From Theodoxus fluviatilis (lineage: Eukaryota > Mollusca > Gastropoda > Cycloneritida > Neritidae): a stretch of DNA of 64,000 nt. Positions 39,571 to 49,740 of the stretch are shown in pieces; the stretch's first letter is position 1; each line of letters opens with the position of its first letter. A program made the translations under genes and the position numbers. The stretch covers positions 60,001-124,000 of the forward strand of contig JAWQFJ010000635.1 in assembly GCA_034096865.1 (NCBI GenBank), in the 5' to 3' direction. The notes beneath the pieces were generated by a model. That model had not been told where the DNA came from. It did not search any database and saw only the letters and a list, made by a program, of their open reading frames with translations.

Positions 39571-39989
39571 GGCAAGGTGGACGGGGCATGGAAAGAGAGG
39601 AGACGAGACAGAGTGGGAAACAGAAAGGAGAAAGAGGGACTTGGGATGACTTTGGAAAGCAAACACGGGTGTCATACTTTTTTGAAAGAGACAGTGGAAT
39701 AGGAGGAGAGGGAGAAGGGAGTTGCGTGAGAGGAGAGGGGACGAGAGAGAGGGGAAAGGAGAGTGGAGAAAGAGGGACTTGGGATGAGACGGGAGACACA
39801 GGGGGGAGGAGAAAGGAGAGAAAGGAGTTTGGAAGGACATGGGAAAGCGAAGAGAGAGAGAGGGACTTGGGAAGAGAGGAGAGGGAGGCGGTAAGAGAGG
39901 GCGGAGATCGGGGCAGTTGTAGCGGAAAGAAAATAAAATTGGAAGACGGGGAAGAAGGAGAAGTAAAATTTTGTAGTGCACACGAGGGG

Positions 39990-40519
39990 CAGCCGCTAGC
40001 CTTTCACCCCACTAATGTGGAATGGAGGGTTCGCCAGTGTGCAAGATTGGGCCTTTCGGGCCCTTTGATTTTGACCGAATGGTGTCCAACCCAAGATCTT
40101 GGGGTCCTTTCGGAGTTATACCACATTGTAGGGGATGGGAACTGCCTGTACCGTGCCATAAGCCTTGACTTATGTGGTAGCCAGGCCGAGCACATGGTTG
40201 TCCGAGAAAAAATAATCGACATCATGTGCAGGAATCACCAGGCTTTCTCTGCATACGTGGATGGAGATGTAGGTGATTATCTCGCTCACAACACCCTCCG
40301 ACCCCGTTCATGGGGGTCGGATGTAGAGATATTCGCGGCTGCCACCCTCCTTTAAACCACCATTGTGGTGTACACAGCCACTTCCGAATGCTCGCGGAGA
40401 TGGCTGCCACACCCACCCCTCATAAACCCCGATAAACTGGGTAGACAGATCCGAGGAGAACATTTACCTCCGAAATGTCTGTGGTCATTTTGAGCGGGTG
40501 GTGTCCACAAAGGTAGTCT
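39990..40519 (+). pseudogene. OTU-type cysteine protease domain
   Basis: Continuous with the transposase frame. HIVGDGNCLYRAISLDLCG holds the catalytic Asp and Cys (GDGNC). HMVVREKIIDIM and SWGSDVEIFAAATLL are standard OTU elements. After a TAA at 40353 and a frameshift near 40430 the sequence still spells TTIVVYT, a Trp-rich segment and ENIYLRNVCGHFERVV, with the catalytic His in GHFE, ending at TAA 40517-40519. So a complete domain of ~170 residues was present. OTU enzymes cleave ubiquitin chains. OTU domains are known from helentrons and some other mobile elements. Confidence 0.88.
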
Positions 40520-40943
40520 AAATGAGGATGTCCTGAAAACTTCCCCACCAACTGATTTTTATCCAGATTCTTTAACTGTAAATGAGTTAGTCTGTTTAAT
40601 TTTTTTGTCCATTCAGTCATTTTTTAAAACATGTTATAAATTCGTCACGAAAACCCATAACAGCCCAGAAGGCATTTTTGTTACATTTATAACCAGAGAC
40701 ATTGGTCATGGATGTGAATCAGTTGTTATCTTTTTATGTTCTTTTTTATGTTGTTGTATTGTATGTTGTTGTATTATGTTATGTTGTTTTTTATGATCTT
40801 GTTGTTGTTGATTTTATCCATTAAACTGATTTTATGTTTAACTCCATTAATAATCTGTTTCGTTTGTCTATTCAGTCATTTAACCTGTTATAAATTTGTC
40901 ATGACTGAAGAGCCATAATAGCCCAGGAAGGCATTTTTTGTAC

Positions 40944-40949
40944 AATAAA
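40944..40949 (+). promoter_or_regulatory. poly(A) signal candidate of the Tigger gene
   Basis: AATAAA about 425 bases after the original OTU stop. Lies in the second of the two direct repeats. Confidence 0.4.
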
Positions 40950-41097
40950 AACCAGAGGCATTGGTCGTGGGTGTGACTCAGTTTTTTTAAAATAGGTTGT
41001 TGTTGTTTTTATCCATTAATCTGGTTTTAAGTTTAACTCGCTTTTTTGTATCCAGTGCGCGCGCGCGCGCATGTGTGTGCTCTAAACGTGTGCGTTT

Positions 41098-41100
<3 letters not shown>

Positions 41101-41165
<65 letters not shown>
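41101..41165. repeat. (GA)n microsatellite
   Basis: About 32 GA units near the right end of the Tigger element, preceded by a GC/CG run. Confidence 0.97.
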
Positions 41166-41169
<4 letters not shown>

Positions 41170-42094
41170 AAGAGAAATCAGAAACTTTTATTTGCTACGC
41201 CAACGGTCCTTACAAATCTTTCACGACCAAAAACATCGTCAAAAGCGCAAAAGGGTTGTGGAGGGAACACACACAATACAGTTGTGCCACACACAAACAC
41301 ACGGACGCACGTACGCGCGCACACATATACACAGAGAGAGAGGGGGCGGAGAGTGCACGGTACATGCAAATCAGAACAGTTCCTTACACAAACAGTTGCT
41401 CTTTCTCCCGGTTGTCCTGATTGTGTGTATGTAAGTACGTGTACTTTCCACTTGTTATTCACAAACCTTTTCTTCTAACTAGGATATGTATAAAAACATT
41501 TAAACATTAAAACAAAAACAAATAAAAACAAAAATGATATGAAAAAAACCTACTTTTATCAAGTAAAAGATTCGTGGCCGGATGTATGAAAGTCGATCCT
41601 CAATATTTTCATACATCCGGTTAACCGGATTGAGTAAAGACCGGATGTATGAAAGACAAAAAGTGGGTCCCGACGACTTTCTTACATCCGGTCTCGACTG
41701 TACTTGAAAGTGAATGTTTGCCGCAACGGTTTGAGTCCGCCATTGTCGAAACCCCAGTATCCCAGGCTGCTCGAGACGCACGTGCTGAACGTAACGAGAC
41801 TGTTTCACCCCAAAACGTGGCGACGGCAGAACCGTTGTGCACTACCGCAAGGGGCCTGGTAGTCCTGAGGCCAAGCAGGTCTATCGTTCAAAAGCTTCGG
41901 ATAGTTGTTCATACCAAAAAAATTTGTTCTCATGGGTTAAGGGAATATTCTTTGTTGATATTTTGTACACTCTAACTTTCAAATGAATCTAAATAACGTA
42001 TGATAATTAAAAGAAGTTGGAAAAAAAACTCAAGGAAAAACGTCTACCAGATTCGGAGTTGCGTCTCTTGCATACGCGTATCTAACTTAAACAA

Positions 42095-42537
42095 AGGCGC
42101 TCGACGAGTGCATTTTGCACTGCTGCGAAGACATTACGTCTCTAGATTTAGCGAGTTTCACAGAGATTAAGTGGAATACCACCATATGGTCAAGCAAGCA
42201 GTGGAGTACTTTAGACGAAGAACGTGTGATAGTTGAGAAACTTCTTGCTTTACAATCAAAGCCTGAAAGTGAAACGTGTTGCTTTCACCTGTAATGTAAT
42301 GTTACAATCGTTTCACAAACAAACGAAGAATTGAACAGGTGCAGCGTCGCGTTGAGAAGGGTAAAGCTGCGAGAGCTGTTTCACCGAGGAAAAAAATGAG
42401 ACCACAAGGACAGAACAGCCGAGAATCGACTACCAGAAGCGAGCATACCCTGCCTCCTGTCTGTATTGTGTGCAGAAAGACTAAATCTAAAAAATGCAAA
42501 TTGACAGGGACTTGAGCTCCAGAAAAACTCGTACAAG
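42095..42537 (+). pseudogene. first exon of an unclassified Cys-rich mobile-element gene
   Basis: Frame with DECILHCCEDITSLDLASF, a Trp-containing helix, SETCCFHL, then after a 5-bp taatg duplication that shifts the frame CYNRFTNKRRIEQVQ, and finally PVCIVCRKTKSKKCK. The order (ILHC near the start, CYxxFTxKR, CIxCxKxK, then a C after ~15 residues) recurs in a large family of uncharacterised invertebrate proteins that I associate with mobile elements. A GTAAGT donor is at ~42537. Function unknown. Confidence 0.5.
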
Positions 42538-43033
42538 TAAGTTGAACGTTATACTTTCGTTACATTTTAGTAAAAACTAGTTCATTGATTGCCTGATTGA
42601 TTATTTAAGGTCTATTTACACCATAATCATGTGAGGAAAATAGTGTTGCTTGTTGCACGAAACCAAGTTAAAAGGGCAGTCTAGGGAAAATAAATAATGT
42701 CCAAAGAAAGTCAGTAGGTAGGAGGTATATGATCAAAACAAATGAACATGATCTTAGGCTCAAACAATCCCCAGAATACAGATTTAACGTAGAAAAATGA
42801 ACAAAGTGGTAAATACGCATAAGTTTTAGTGCGATAATGAGTGCGCAAATATTGTATTTTTTTTTAAACCAGATTTTCGGCGATAATCTTAGAATGGCGT
42901 CTTACCAAAGTGGATGCTAGTAACGATCTTTTTGGAAACAAAATTAACCATGATCTTAACATTAGTTTAACCTGAAATTTGGCAAACAAATAGAGAAATG
43001 GATAATCTATACAGAAAACTATATTTTATTAGC
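42538..43033. other. AT-rich gap between the two Cys-rich exons
   Basis: Nothing recognised. Could be intronic with central exons lost. Confidence 0.35.
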
Positions 43034-43213
43034 AGCTGCCACCGCAACTCTCTGCAATGCACACAACTGTGTGCATGTGTTGGGTGTGTGAACAAACAGT
43101 CGGCGTTGGTGGAGGAAGACATGGACCACACAAGTGACACTGACAGTAGTGGTTCTGACACTGATATGTATTTTGAAGGAGACATTGATTCCATTGATTT
43201 AGTCTGGGAATGA
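43034..43213 (+). pseudogene. possible last exon of the same gene, Cys cluster
   Basis: After an acceptor-like tattttattag the frame reads SCHRNSLQCTQLCACVGCVNK, then an acidic tail ending DLVWE-stop. A Cys cluster followed by a short acidic end is a plausible C-terminus for the gene whose first exon is at 42095; I infer the link from spacing. Confidence 0.45.
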
Positions 43214-44220
43214 TTTCAACAGCATTGTGTTTGTGTGGAGATTGTGCAACCAAGAGATGTGCAGAAGGAATAGGTGGTGGTCTGTGCACATTGCTACGTA
43301 TGTTGACTATCATCAAGGGAGGCAACTCGAATGATTTGAGTCAAACAAGTTTTTTATTCTTAATTAATTGCTTACTAAACCTAAAATCACTAACATACTC
43401 CAATACATGAATTATTGTAATATTTGAACATGCCTACTTACTTTAGTCGGGGAAAATAACAAGTTAAAACACAATTAAAAAAAACACATTTTACCTGTTT
43501 GCGTGAAAAACGATTTTCAAAAACAGAAAAATCTCATTATTTAGATTCTACCCAAAGTTAGAGTATCTCAAAATGACATGTACTTGGTGTCTTCTTTCAA
43601 AATATGTCAAAACTTTTTGGTATAAACTTGTAGCCGACACTTCCTTTTTCTAGGGCTGATAGAGCTGCTTGGCCTCAGGACTATGGGTAAAGAACGAGCG
43701 AAGACGAGCGAAACGAGCGAAGACGAGCGAAACGAGCGAAGACGAGCGAAGCGCGCGTGAACGAGCGAAGCCCCAAAATACGAGCAGGCATGAGGAAATT
43801 AAACATTTTTTACTTTTTCACCCTCAAATATACTCAAATATGCACCCCCCAAAAAACGAAGAAGAAAAGTCAATTTTCCCCCGTCGTCCTCATCTAGGCC
43901 CTACTAGTACTACAGTGGAGTCCGGATATATGACGGGTGTTTGTCCAGCCGTTTGACCCGACATATAAGCGGACCCGTGAAATCGGGGGGGGGGGGGGGG
44001 GGGGGGGCAGGGTCAAGGGAAGCAACTCCGTCATTACTCAATCATACAATCATGCGTGTACAATTATGTATACGTGTATCACTCTCATTTTGTGACAAAA
44101 CAACAACATGAATGACAAAAGACTGAAAATAACAGGTCAATCAGAGACAAAACTAACAGGACAAAGAAAGAAAAATGATGGGAAACCAAAATTCAAGATT
44201 AACGTGAGATGGAACAGGTT

Positions 44221-44574
44221 AGACCGCAGGGCGTGCCTTCGGATAACAACTCTTTCCACAGGTCCGCTCGTCCAAAATATGGACTATGTTCCCATATTAT
44301 ATTATGATAGGACATGGTATTGGGAATTGAAAACAACAAAGTTCCCACTTCGATCAAATTTCTAAACAGTGAAAATTAACTTTTTAAAGTGTGGATTTGT
44401 ATGGCAAGGTTTGCCTCCCTTTCGATGCAAAACTATACAGGAGTTACTTCCCGTGACAAATTTTGAAAATTTAGGCCAATGCGAAATTAGGTCAGATTTA
44501 CTGCGACGTTTCCAACTTGGCAACGTGTGCTGTGCAATACATTTCCAAAATGAAAACAATGACTACATCAAGCC
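44221..44574 (+). repeat. long inverted repeat, left arm
   Basis: About 350 bp, ~92% identical by eye to the reverse complement of 46157-46501. Covers gggcgtgcctt through gactacatcaagcc. Confidence 0.92.
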
Positions 44575-45825
44575 ACAGTGATATGCTCAAAGAAGCTACC
44601 ATAAGTATGAATGTAGTGTGCAGACAGAACAACCTTTTGGATGGTTTGAGAGATAAGGGAAACTTTCTAATGTCTCAGTGTTCAATGCATGAAAGCTTGA
44701 AAACTCCAAGACAAACCACATGGAATGAGAGGCAAGGTAAATTAAAATGAGCTCTGAATAATGACAATAGTTCTGGAATATGCATATTTTTTGGTGCATG
44801 CACATAATCTCAGTTGATCCACGCTTGTGGAAAAACTGAGAGCTAAATTTCAAGTTCATAAACAGCCAGTGTACATTGTTGCATACAAGGGTGAATTATT
44901 GCACTCTGACACAAGCTAAACATTAGAGTGTGTGGTGGTAGTGTTCCCTTGAGGTGCTGAAGTTCAAATTTTAAACTTTCCAAGGCAAATGTTTTGAAAA
45001 CCACATTCTTTTTTATGTCAAAATGCATAGTTTGGGTATTATGATGCTTTGATGTGGTCTCAAAACATTATTATGATGCATGGAATATCTTGAAGTATAT
45101 AGTCAGCTCTTTTGTCATGATAATTGTTTCATTGTTGTGATCATGACTGTTGTAGTCCAGTTCATGTTGGTCAAGAATAAAAGGCCGTAGAAGCTTTGCT
45201 CTTGTGGGAAATTTCATGCTGACAAGGCAAAAATAATCTAAGAAAGGCATTGAAGGTGTAAAATTGTGATCAATTGCTTGAGGATATTTTATGGAATTTG
45301 TTTAGAACAATGCTCCCTCTTAACAGGATCAAACATAATCAATGGGGCAGATTATTATTAATCTGAGAATACATTATTAAACTATTCTTAATATACATGA
45401 AGTGATGAATGGACACCTGTCATCTTGAAGATAGCTTCTTTGAGCATATCACTGTGGATCTGCTTTTTAATGTTTAGAAATTAATCCATTAAGTTGCTTG
45501 AGCTAAGGAAAGCTCTGAGCTTGAGAGCCAAGTCCTTATTTAAGTGTAACCATTCCTTAGCATTTGAAAAGTTTTTCTTGCTTGCATTTCATATTTGGGC
45601 TTCTTTCTTTATTCTGAATTGTTTCACCTGTTTAGTTGAATTTTTAATGCAATGATTACATGTATATAATATATAACATTTGACAATATAGAATTGCTAC
45701 TCAATTGGTCATGCTAAAAATGTTCTGATTTGTAAGATTGTAAGAAACAAACTATAGATTTTGTGGTCTGAAAATGATACTTTTCAAAGCCAACCTGATC
45801 TTTGTTTAAGCGATGAGTATCAGTT
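44575..45825. other. loop between inverted-repeat arms
   Basis: AT-rich, no recognised gene. Confidence 0.4.
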
Positions 45826-46341
45826 TCAGACGCGAATCTCCAATATTAACGGAAGCACACCACTATTTCTGGCTGGAAGTTTTCCAATGGATGAAACAGA
45901 TTTCCCTCTTGTCACACGCTTGTTGCTGGAGTCTACTGAGGCGTCATTGTCAGACACGGTGTTTTTTGATACCAGCCGTTTTTTTCGCTGAAGTTTCACA
46001 TTGCACGTTAATCGTTGATAACACGAATGATCAAAAGTTACCAAAGCCGATAACCCCACGTTCAACCTGTTCACTGAACGCGACACTGACAGAACTCGCT
46101 TATTCCCCATCAAGTAAGCAAAATCCAAGGCTTTTGCCCACGTAATATCGGTAAAAGGCTTGATGTAGTCATTGTTTTCATTTTGGAAATGTATTGCACA
46201 GCACACGTTGCCAAGTTGGAAACGCCGCAGTAAATCTGACCTAATTTCGCATTGGCCTAAATTATCAAAATTTGTCACGGGAAGTAACTCCTGTATAGTT
46301 TTTGCATCGAAAGGGAGGCAAACCTTGCCATACAAATCCAC
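45826..46341 (-). pseudogene. unrecognised 171-codon frame inside composite element
   Basis: Reads KTIQELLPVTNFDNLGQCEI, RRFQLGNVCCAIHFQNENND, then a lower-complexity Ser/Arg-rich tail. No known domain. The first half is in the inverted-repeat arm, so part of it is duplicated at 44390-44574 on the plus strand. Possibly an exon of the transposase-like gene that begins at 46957. Confidence 0.4.
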
Positions 46342-46501
46342 ACTTTAAAAAGTTAATTTTCACTGTTTAGAAATTTGATCGAAGTGGGAACTTTGTTGTT
46401 TTCAATTCCCAATACCATGTACTATCATAATATAATATGGGAACATAGTCCATACTTTGGACGAGCGGACTTGAACGATCTGAAGGCACGCCCTGCGGTC
46501 T
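46157..46501 (-). repeat. long inverted repeat, right arm
   Basis: Partner of 44221-44574, 1.58 kb away. Confidence 0.92.
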
Positions 46502-46717
46502 AAGGTGGGCTGAGAGTGAAAGAAGCGGGTGATGTCTGGCTGCACCATTGAAGCGAGTGCTCCTTTATGAACTGCAACGCTAACATCATCAAGTTTCTAA
46601 CTGCCGATAACCACGAGCCAAGGGCCGACTCAACGTCCTTGTTTTTGCCGGTTCCTTTTCGTTTTCGCTACTTGTCTGGGATGGTGGCAGCGGTGTCACG
46701 AATTTCCGCTTCATTTG

Positions 46718-46957
46718 CTATGATCCTCTAATCCCCATCTCTGCAACAAGTTTCTGTCTTGGTTCTCCGGACTTTATTCTGTCAAGCATTTTCAATTTAT
46801 CATACAGAGAGGTTGATCCTTTTCTTTGGTGTGGCCATGTTGGCAGAGTTTGAGCAAGGAAAGACTGTCTTACACGTAGCCTGTGAACACTTCTCTCACC
46901 CTCTCGCGGCGTTGCTGCACTCACTGTGGCAGGTAGATTAGTTGTCAAAGTTGTCAC
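46718..46957 (-). pseudogene. Tigger-like helix-turn-helix fragment
   Basis: RKGSTSLYDKLKMLDRIKSG then EPRQKLVAEMGI is the psq/CENP-B-type N-terminal DNA-binding helix set of a Tigger transposase (compare LSLxDKLKILxxIxxGxxxxxxAxxxGV). The frame stops at once after GIRGS. No DDE core found. Confidence 0.7.
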
Positions 46958-47313
46958 TTGGTCTCAGCTGACCCGCCATATAAGCGTACTTGCCGTCATC
47001 AGACCCTGAGTTTTTAGTAATACAAAGAAGGGACGGATTCCGTCCAAGGGGGTCTTCCGACATATAAGCGGACTCCGACATATATGCAAAGTTTTCAAAA
47101 GCTCGTCTGTCTTGGTTGATTTCGGTTTCGCGTTTTCAACTGTCTGTGTTCGAGACATCTCGTCCGCGTGGCCATGGCTGATTTTCCTTGTGGCATTTTA
47201 AATAATATCAACATTAATCAGGACCATTAATTATTGTAGAACCGAACCTCGCGACCTTGATCGCTTTCGCTCGTTCTTTACCAACCTTCGCTCGTCTTCG
47301 CTCGTTCTTTACC

Positions 47314-47755
47314 TATCCCGTACCGCAAGTGTTGATGTTGCCGAGCCAGGAAATGGGGAACCCGTTGAACTCACTGAGCTCACTTGATCAAATGATCCGT
47401 AAAGCTTTTCACCCAATAATAGATAAATTCAGTCATGAAGAAGCTGCAGAGAAGGACAGTGCTGACAGTGTATCGTGTGATTCAGATGTGATCATCAGCT
47501 GTGTAACATCTGAACGGGACTGTTCATCACAGCTTCGAAACAATCCTGGTGCTACTCCGAAGGACTCCGGCCAAAGAGATCACCCCGCTGCATGTTTCCA
47601 GCCTTCCACCAAGCATGAAAGACCCCGCACCTCCAATGAGCAAGCAGATGGACGAAGTGCCCTATCACCCCACCTGCTGCGGTCTGCTGCTGCAGTTGCA
47701 ACGCCCCAGCCTGCCGGACAGCGAGGCAAGAGTGCGAGCTGCCAACCTGCCGAGC
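47314..47755 (+). other. unrecognised frame after the composite element
   Basis: A 188-codon frame (from 47257) has Ser/Asp-rich composition (EKDSADSVSCDSDVII) and no known motif. It runs into the next repeat, so only the middle could be real. Confidence 0.3.
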
Positions 47756-48069
47756 ACCGGTGTCACATGATATTTCGGAACCCGACAAATCGGAACCATT
47801 CTGATTTATCCTGGCCCTGGTGAAAGGATATTTCGGAACCATTCCGATTTATCCTGGCCCTGGTGGCAGGATTTTTCGGAACCACCAGGATATTTCGGAA
47901 CCGTCTAGAAGGTCATTAGCCCACAACTCACTGTACTCCAGCGCGTGAGTTTTCCCACGTCTGTGGCAAACAAGTGTTCTGTTGCGGAAGAATGTGAAGG
48001 GAATTTGTAGACTATGGGTAGCTAAAGAATTGTGTAGAATTGCTTGTGTTTGTGCTTGCATTTTCCTTC

Positions 48070-48117
<48 letters not shown>

Positions 48118-48427
48118 GCACGCACGCACGCACGCATGCATCCGCTCAGACACACACACTCAGACACACGCACACGCACGCACTCACACACACACCCCCG
48201 CGTGCACACACACACGTATACACACGCACGCACGCACACGCATACACACACGCGCTCACACACGCACGCACACATAGATACGCACGCGCACACACACAGA
48301 CAACCTCCCCCCATACCCACCCACCGACACACACACACGCGCGCGTGCGCGCGCACACACATACACACACACACGTACAAACACACTCACACGCACATGC
48401 ACAAGCACACACACACATACATACATG

Positions 48428-48462
<35 letters not shown>

Positions 48463-48802
48463 TTTGTTTTTAGTTTACAACTTTTTCTAAACAGATTGTG
48501 AAGAGTTTCTCACACTTTGCTGAGGTTGTGCAATAAATCTCTTCTCACCTACCTGTTTATGTCCTTGTTTATGAATTACAAATTCACGCACAGAAGGCCC
48601 ACATGGCTTCACTAATATTCTGTCTGCATCATTCCGTGTCAAAATTCACTGAGTTACAACTCACTGTACTCCAGCGCGTGAGTTTTCCCACGCCTTTGGC
48701 AAACAAGTGTTCTGTTGCGGAAGAATATGAAGGGAATTTGTAGACTATGGGTAGCTAAAGAATTGTGTAGAATCGCTTGTGTTTGTGCTTGCATTTTCCT
48801 TC

Positions 48803-48844
<42 letters not shown>

Positions 48845-49015
48845 GCACGCACGCACGCACGCATGCACACGCTCAGACACACACACTCAGACACACGCAC
48901 ACGCACGCACTCACACACACACACCCGCGCGCACACACACACGTATACACACGCACGCACGCACACGCATACACACACGCGCGCTCACACACGCACGCAC
49001 ACAAGCAAGACAGCA
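47756..49015 (+). mobile_element. GGATATTTCGGAACC repeat element, copy 1, internally duplicated
   Basis: Begins ccggtgtcacatgatatttcgg, like the element at 54825. A ~340-bp part (from ~47923) recurs from ~48656, a ~733-bp tandem duplication. Each duplicate has its own CA/CACG array (48074-48465; 48807-49005). The right TIR is missing. Confidence 0.75.
48074..48465. repeat. (CA)n/(CACG)n microsatellite
   Basis: Mixed CA and CGCA repeats. Frames in it are artefacts. Confidence 0.97.
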
Positions 49016-49138
49016 GCTTCAATGATATGACGCAGGGGCGAAGCTTGTTTCTTTCCACTCTTTATTGGCCGTTGTTACATTAAGCTCTTAGTACATAAAC
49101 TTCTGGACCCTGGTGGTAAAATGACGTGCCTATCACCC

Positions 49139-49355
49139 AGATGAAATGGGGGACTACATCTCACCCTGGTGTAAATGGGGTCTCTGCTCACCCATATGGA
49201 ATGGGAGACTTCTCACCCTGGTGTAAATAGGGTCTCTGCTCACCCAGATGGAATGGGGGACTACATCTCACCCTGGTGTAAATGGGGTCTCTGCTCACCG
49301 AGATGGAATGGGGGACTGTCTCTCACCCTGGTGTAAATAGGGTCTCTGCTCACCC
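49139..49355 (+). repeat. ~55-bp minisatellite, four copies
   Basis: Unit gatggaatgggggactac, ctcaccctggtgtaaat, ggggtctctgctcaccc. The hAT element has inserted at its edge: the next unit start (aaatggaatgggggactgtc) reappears at 54753. Confidence 0.92.
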
Positions 49356-49420
49356 CAGGGCCGGACCAAATGAGTTGTGGGGGGGGGGGTTCCTTTTTGG
49401 TTGGGGGGGACAAATCAGCG

Positions 49421-49500
49421 AAGTGGCGAAGCCACGAGCGCGCGCCTGCGAAGCAGGCGCGCAAACTAGGGGAGTCCGGGGGCATGCTCCCCCGGAAATT
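49421..49500. repeat. cluster of subterminal hairpins
   Basis: TGGC GAA GCCA (49424-49434), GCGCGCCTGC GAA GCAGGCGCGC (49440-49462) and near-palindrome ccgggggcatgctcccccgg (49476-49495). Two share a GAA loop. Confidence 0.92.
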
Positions 49501-49740
49501 TTGTGAAAAACGGTTAAAATCTGTGCAATCTGGTGCATTCTGGGCCTTGTTTTGAGGGGTAAGAGCAGCATTGTTTTTGGTGCTAAAACTAGTAAAAGTT
49601 TAGCCCCCTCCCCCCCTCCCTTCCCCCAAAAAGCATTTAAAGAAAATACCACTTACCTATCTTTCAGCATGGAAAGTTCTTGTGTCAGACTGCCTGTGGC
49701 TCTGGCAGGGGAGAAGTGTCAAGTCAAGGGCTGGATAAGT

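Larger units (their letters stand above)
36502..40355 (+). pseudogene. Tigger transposase fused in frame to PIP motifs and an OTU domain
   Basis: Exon 1 36502-36791, exon 2 from 37928 (GT-AG intron, phase correct). N-terminal psq/CENP-B helix-turn-helix: LTLSERLKIIKAVED, KSRTQMAINLGVPLPTLSNI. The second HTH spans the intron (IIRSKAEELAASMG, TNSWLQRWKTRHG). DDE_1 core: NEDETGLFWK, LLVMDNCSSHK, KLQPLDAGIIHNFK, with 29 residues between the second and third Asp, i.e. DD29D as in Tigger. Two nonsense codons follow: TGA at 38718 (in a context where family members have Trp) and TAG at 38832. The same frame then continues through an acidic tail, PIP-like QTRVSDFF, a Gly/Glu repeat, a second QTRVSYFF and an OTU protease domain to TAA 40353. 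About 900 codons in all. Confidence 0.9.
36223..41700 (+). mobile_element. 5.48-kb Tigger/pogo-type DNA transposon
   Basis: TA target duplications at 36221-36222 and 41701-41702. Termini CAGTGTAGACCGGATGTA and (inverted) CAGTCGAGACCGGATGTA. Contains one transposase gene with an intron (plus strand), an OTU domain in the same frame, a long 3' region with two ~130-bp direct repeats (from ~40600 and ~40855), an AATAAA at 40944 and a (GA)n run. It is interrupted by no other element except simple repeats in the intron. Confidence 0.93.
34701..41975 (+). pseudogene. 192-codon ORF split by two transposon insertions
   Basis: Pieces 34701-34777, 35994-36222 and 41703-41975 form one open frame once the MITE (with one CCTG target copy) and the Tigger element (with one TA copy) are taken out. 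Piece 1 starts [20 protein letters not shown]. Piece 2 has PSENVWRRKAPAQLRRDQRR, a basic segment typical of ORF1/gag-like proteins of mobile elements. Piece 3 ends at a TAA-type stop near 41975. No catalytic motif is visible. I infer a transposon-borne nucleic-acid-binding protein. Its last residues may be intronic. Confidence 0.65.
43686..47313. mobile_element. foldback-like composite with perfect 27-bp terminal inverted repeats
   Basis: ggtaaagaacgagcgaagac plus gagcgaa at 43686-43712 is repeated exactly, inverted, at 47287-47313. The termini are built of GAACGAGCGAA subrepeats. The interior includes a Tigger-like left end (TA then CAGTGGAGTCCGG from 43913) and matching CGGACTCC / ACATATAAGCGG words near 47040-47090. 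Confidence 0.65.

Noticed and set aside
38891..39981. Pro/Ser/Leu-rich minus-strand frames of 163-302 codons
   Set aside because: Antisense of the Glu/Gly-coding region of the Tigger gene; pure composition effect.
47257..47823. 188-codon frame as a real gene
   Set aside because: Starts inside a transposon terminus and ends inside another repeat; no known motif.
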